A stretch of DNA of 36,675 nucleotides from Chromera velia (taxonomy: Eukaryota; Sar; Chromeraceae), in NCBI GenBank assembly GCA_018398765.1, contig JAHBMJ010001061.1, positions 1 to 36,675 on the forward strand, read 5' to 3'. Position numbers and translations under genes: made by a program. This document shows positions 33,408 to 36,675 of this stretch, one piece after another. Each line of letters begins with the position of its first letter. The stretch's first letter is position 1. The notes under the pieces are model-generated. The model had not been told where the DNA came from. It was given only the letters and a program-made list of their open reading frames with translations, and did no database searches.

Positions 33408-33790
33408 TAGCTTTTGGAGCTCTAGTCGGAACTAGCGTCTCCATAAGAGTCATAAGACTCACTGCCATGATGATTATACAGTACATACATAAGACATATA
33501 CGAAGTCTAAAAAATATTCTAGGAAAATATTATTCTAGTTACGAACCTAGTAGAATCTAAGTAAATATTATTTAAAAGCCTTAACAACATAAACTTAATC
33601 AAGACTTTCAAAGTTATAGGTTCAGATCAGAGAAGCTAGGTACGACGGAACTAGAGACACATGCATTATCATGTTCTAGTACTACTAGACTCAGCTAGTA
33701 GTACGCTGGATAAATTTGGACGACGGACATAGATTCAGACCGAGCCTTAGACATCAATTACAGCTGCATGCACATGGTTGACCGTGTTTT
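33408..33790. other. AT-rich host DNA right of the retrotransposon
   Basis: AT-rich with many CTAG words. It contains a perfect 10-bp inverted repeat, GTACTACTAG (33679-33688) and CTAGTAGTAC (33695-33704), with a 6-nt loop. No open frame of note. Confidence 0.6.
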
Positions 33791-34953
33791 TTTGCAGCGC
33801 CTTGTCGCTATACCATCTCTACTACTATTACTACAGTAACCGTTGGTTTGGGAGCACTACTAGGTGCGCCTAGAGGTGCGCTGCTGAATCGTGAAGCGGA
33901 TACAGCGCCGTCAAAGAGTCCGCTGCATGCCCATATGAACGGCCGTGGGTGCCCCGCTCGCCTTTTCTGCACGTGTGTGCGCACCGTTGGGGCCTTCAAG
34001 TTAATTCTCATCGCTGTCCTTACAGACAAGACCCCTCCCTGCCTGCCATACCAATGGGCGGGCAGGTGTGCTTGAATCTTCGCGATCGACTGCATCAACA
34101 CACGACTTATGCAGGGATCCGCTGAATGCGTGAGGGAGAGAGTGGATGGATCTCACAGCCCTGTATCGATTCGGTCCCCCCTCCTCCCTGCCCACCCTTC
34201 CCTGACCTGATGCCATCCAGCAAGCTGACCTTTTTCTGTCACTATCTCCTCAATCCTCCTTGCAGATTAAGCCTTCATCCCACCACGTCCTTTTTCTCCC
34301 ATTTCGACTCTATTCGTTCATGCAGTGAGCCGCCCCGCCCATCTTCCTTCGGCTCAATTCTGTTGTGAATTTGATCATCCTGCTCGACTGCTGACAGACA
34401 AATCCGAGGCCCCCGTCTCCTTTTCGTTCTTCCATCTTCTCCCACTCACTAAGTTTTGACCATGGAGGGCTTCTCAGATAGCTATGCAGCCTGGTAAACC
34501 TTTGCCATGCCGCTACTTCCTGAGTTACCACTTGGTTTTTCTTTCTATGTGCAGGTAGAAGAATGTTTGATTGAGAGAATTCCTTGCAATCTCATAATGG
34601 TGCTGGATCAATCTGCATGTGGACTCCTCCCCCCTCCCTCCCACCCTCTTGCCCACACTGGGTCTGTGTGTCTTTTCAGACAGAATTTACAGAACAGAGC
34701 AGAAGCGCATCTCCCCCCCCCCCCCCNCCCCCCACTACGTTTCTGAATTCGCTTTCGAGTTTCGTTCCTCGACCTTGCAAGGTGCTGTATTCATTTCATC
34801 TCTCTCATCTATGAGTAGGAGCAGACAAAACAGCTTGTTCCTTCTTCTGTGCCTGCCTGCCTGCCTGAGTTATATAATGGTCGATCGGCTTGCAATCTTC
34901 ATCCCATACTTCTTTTTGATTTTTGCCTTCCTTCCTTCCTTCCTTCCTTCCTG

Positions 34954-34988
<35 letters not shown>

Positions 34989-35074
34989 CTCCCTCTTTCT
35001 CTCCACTCTTTTTCTCTACCTTTCTTTTTTGCTCTCTCTTTCGTTCTCCCTCTCTGTTTTACCTTCTTGCAAAG
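33791..35074. other. stretch without a recognised gene
   Basis: A mixed-composition part (33800-34110) has overlapping open frames on both strands that match nothing I know. Several acceptor-like sites follow, for example GTGCAG at 34549-34554, which precedes a short open segment. A C homopolymer with one N lies near 34711-34733, then TTCC/TTTC repeats. Confidence 0.35.
34927..34988. repeat. (TTCC)n-(TTTC)n microsatellite
   Basis: Six or so TTCC units are followed by about nine TTTC units, all pyrimidine on the plus strand. Confidence 0.9.
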
Positions 35075-35157
35075 ACGCGCATGAAGAGAACTCCGCAATG
35101 ACGAGCGGACCGACGGCGGATACGTCAAGGCTTGACGATGCATGGGATTTGAGATAG
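35075..35157 (+). CDS. possible terminal exon, unrecognised
   Basis: After a pyrimidine-rich tract and an AAAG acceptor (ending 35074), a short open segment encodes an acidic, Ser/Thr-containing C-terminus (SGPTADTSRLDDAWDLR) and stops with TAG at 35155-35157. Its composition differs from the low-complexity translations around it. No upstream exon could be joined with confidence. If real, the gene would be convergent with the rubredoxin gene. Confidence 0.25.
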
Positions 35158-35586
35158 ACAAAGTGATCATCGGACTTTCGAAACTTCTGCGAGCGTGCGA
35201 GCGTGTAGGTGGATGGATAAGATATCGATAGTACAGTACAAACAGGCGGATACTTCTTCACGAAATACCCCCACCCACTCAAATGCCCCGAAGGCTGCCT
35301 GCCTGCTGTTAACAGGCAGAAAGTAAAGGGAAGAAAAGAAAGGACGGAAGGCACATTCCACGATGTCCTCGACGGATGGGAAGGAAGGAAGGAGCAGCCA
35401 GAAGCACGAAAAAGAAAAGACTAGTGAATCCGATCTCTCCCCCCTTCCCTCCCTTCTCCCTCTCACCCCGCCTCCCGACTTCCCAACACAGAGAGAGAGG
35501 CTGGAGAGACACGCATTCCCTGCCCGTATGCAGGGAGAGATTTTACCAGCAGCCTGTGCACAAGAAAGACTACACGGACAAGCTCC

Positions 35587-36371
35587 CTACTGCAAAAGGT
35601 ACCCAGCCATAAAGAGGGTGAACCCAAAAGCCAAACCCCCGTAAATCAGGAGGGACTTCTGATTCGCCGTCCACGTGTTGAACCCGATGCCGTAGTCCTT
35701 GTTCTCGTAGTACCCTGCAGGAAACAGGGAGGAAAAAGAAAGAAAATTAATTGTGTGTGTATGAGTGATGAACCCGTCTCTCTCTGGCTTCCTAGTCTCA
35801 GGCTGATTGATCCATTGAGGGAAGGCACGGAGAAGAAGAGAGAGGAAACACGTAAATTGAAACCATCGGAGCTGGATCTTGAGTGACCCATATTCACTCC
35901 CCCGAGGAACCAGAAAGAGAGCGACGTAGAAACAGAAAGAGGAGAGGCAGAGAGAAAGAAGGAACAACAGAAAAGCTGATGACCAAACTCCAATCCCGAC
36001 TTGGTGGTCCACGAATGCCGGCAAGGGCGAGCGGGAACTTTTCTATTCATGTGTCGATACACGCTTTGCTGGGTCCTCTATCTGATCTTTGGTGGGAAGC
36101 ACGGAAGCGAGCCGTCAACCGGGACGGACGGACAAACGAAGACTAGTGCAACCCAATCTTCTCCAATGTATGGGCAAGAGCACAGAAAAAAGCTCAAGGT
36201 CACGGGAAAAGAGGGAGAGGAACACTGAAAGAAAACCTCCCTCCCCCACGGCGAGTCAAGACAGATAGAGGCCAACCGGCCAACCGACCGACCGGCTACT
36301 TCCTCTGTGATAGGCTGGAACCCGGTTTTGGACCCTCGACACTGAGGGCACCTCCAGTCCTCCGGGAGTTG
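35587..36371 (-). CDS. membrane-anchored rubredoxin (RubA/RBD1 type), 3' exons
   Basis: Two exons are visible on the minus strand: 36371-36293 and 35714-35587 (TAG stop). They join at a phase 1 junction that restores a glycine. The first encodes the second half of a rubredoxin domain (LPEDWRCPQCRGSKTGFQPI), including the second CxxC iron-binding pair. The second encodes YYENKDYGIGFN followed by a single C-terminal membrane helix (SLLIYGGLAFGFTLFMAGYL). This rubredoxin-linker-helix layout, with the AG-x-x-EN-x-x-YG-G and QKSLLIYG signatures, is that of cyanobacterial RubA and plastid RBD1, thylakoid electron carriers needed for photosystem II assembly. The first CxxC and the transit peptide lie beyond the window. 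The residue after the last cysteine is Arg, where rubredoxins normally have Gly. Confidence 0.88.
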
Positions 36372-36374
36372 CTG

Positions 36375-36675
36375 AAAGAAACAGAAGAAGAAAAGAAAAG
36401 AAAAGAAAAGAAAAGAAAAGAAAAGAAAAGAAAAGGAACAGAAGAAGAAAAGAAAAGAAAAGAGAAGAAAAGAAAAGAAAAGAAAAGAAACAGAAGAAGA
36501 AAAGAAAAGAAAAGAAAAGAAACAGAAGAAGAAAAGAAAAGAAAAGAAACAGAAGAAGAAAAGAAAAGAAAAGAAAAGAGAAGAAAAGAAAAGAAAAGAA
36601 AAGAAAAGAAAAGAAACAGAAGAAGAAAAGAAAAGAAAAGAAACAGAAGAAGAAAAGAAAAGAAAAGAAAAGAAA
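36375..36675. repeat. (AAAAG)n satellite with interspersed AACAGAAGAAG units
   Basis: Pentamer AAAAG runs are interrupted at irregular intervals by AACAGAAGAAG, giving a higher-order repeat that runs off the window. On the sense strand of the rubredoxin gene it is a polypyrimidine tract that directly abuts the 3' splice site at 36372. Confidence 0.93.

Noticed and set aside
34555-34690. Open segment after GTGCAG (VEECLIERIPCNL...)
   Set aside because: Only one border looks like a splice site, and the frame runs into C-rich low complexity and an N. No partner exon was found.
36375-36675. Possible CRISPR-like spaced repeat
   Set aside because: The interspersed units are themselves low-complexity variants with no unique spacers. 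It is a eukaryotic satellite.

Overview
The window is nuclear DNA of a eukaryote with a plastid. All recognisable genes are split by introns (GT-AG, with one GC-AG), and long microsatellites and unresolved bases (N) are common. A membrane-anchored rubredoxin of the RubA/RBD1 type, nuclear and intron-bearing, points to a photosynthetic organism. A Ty3/gypsy chromovirus, a P2X-type receptor gene, clustered TGCATGCA motifs and the overall base composition would fit a chromerid alga such as Chromera. That placement is inference; the sequence alone does not prove it.

Layout from left to right. (1) 1-2190: a segment bounded by related 33-bp-type repeats. It holds an unrecognised broken gene (about 496-1887) and an AT-rich tail. 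(2) 2397-2623: a small foldback, MITE-like element with nested palindromes. (3) 3105-6271, plus strand: a six-exon gene for a coiled-coil, proline-rich protein ending in an SH3 domain that is split by the last intron. (4) 6272-18307: about 12 kb of alternating polypurine and polypyrimidine DNA full of microsatellites, with no gene I can recognise. (5) 18308-18523: an orphan exon candidate followed by an AT-rich island. (6) 19953-21807, minus strand: a single-pass membrane protein whose last intron carries a 321-bp tandem duplication. (7) 23106-26703, plus strand: a seven-exon P2X-family receptor, divergent from gene 6. The region between them is rich in TGCATGCA motifs. (8) 27639-33402: a full-length chromovirus with 320-bp LTRs, a 5-bp target duplication and one continuous gag-pol frame broken only by four in-frame stops. 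(9) 33408-33790: AT-rich host DNA. (10) 35587-36371, minus strand: the 3' part of the RubA-type rubredoxin gene. Its upstream intron is a pentanucleotide-repeat tract running off the window end.

The genes do not form a pathway. The points of most interest are the P2X receptor in an apparently photosynthetic protist, a 26-nt block shared exactly between a P2X intron and one LTR of the neighbouring retrotransposon, and the frame-preserving decay of that retrotransposon.
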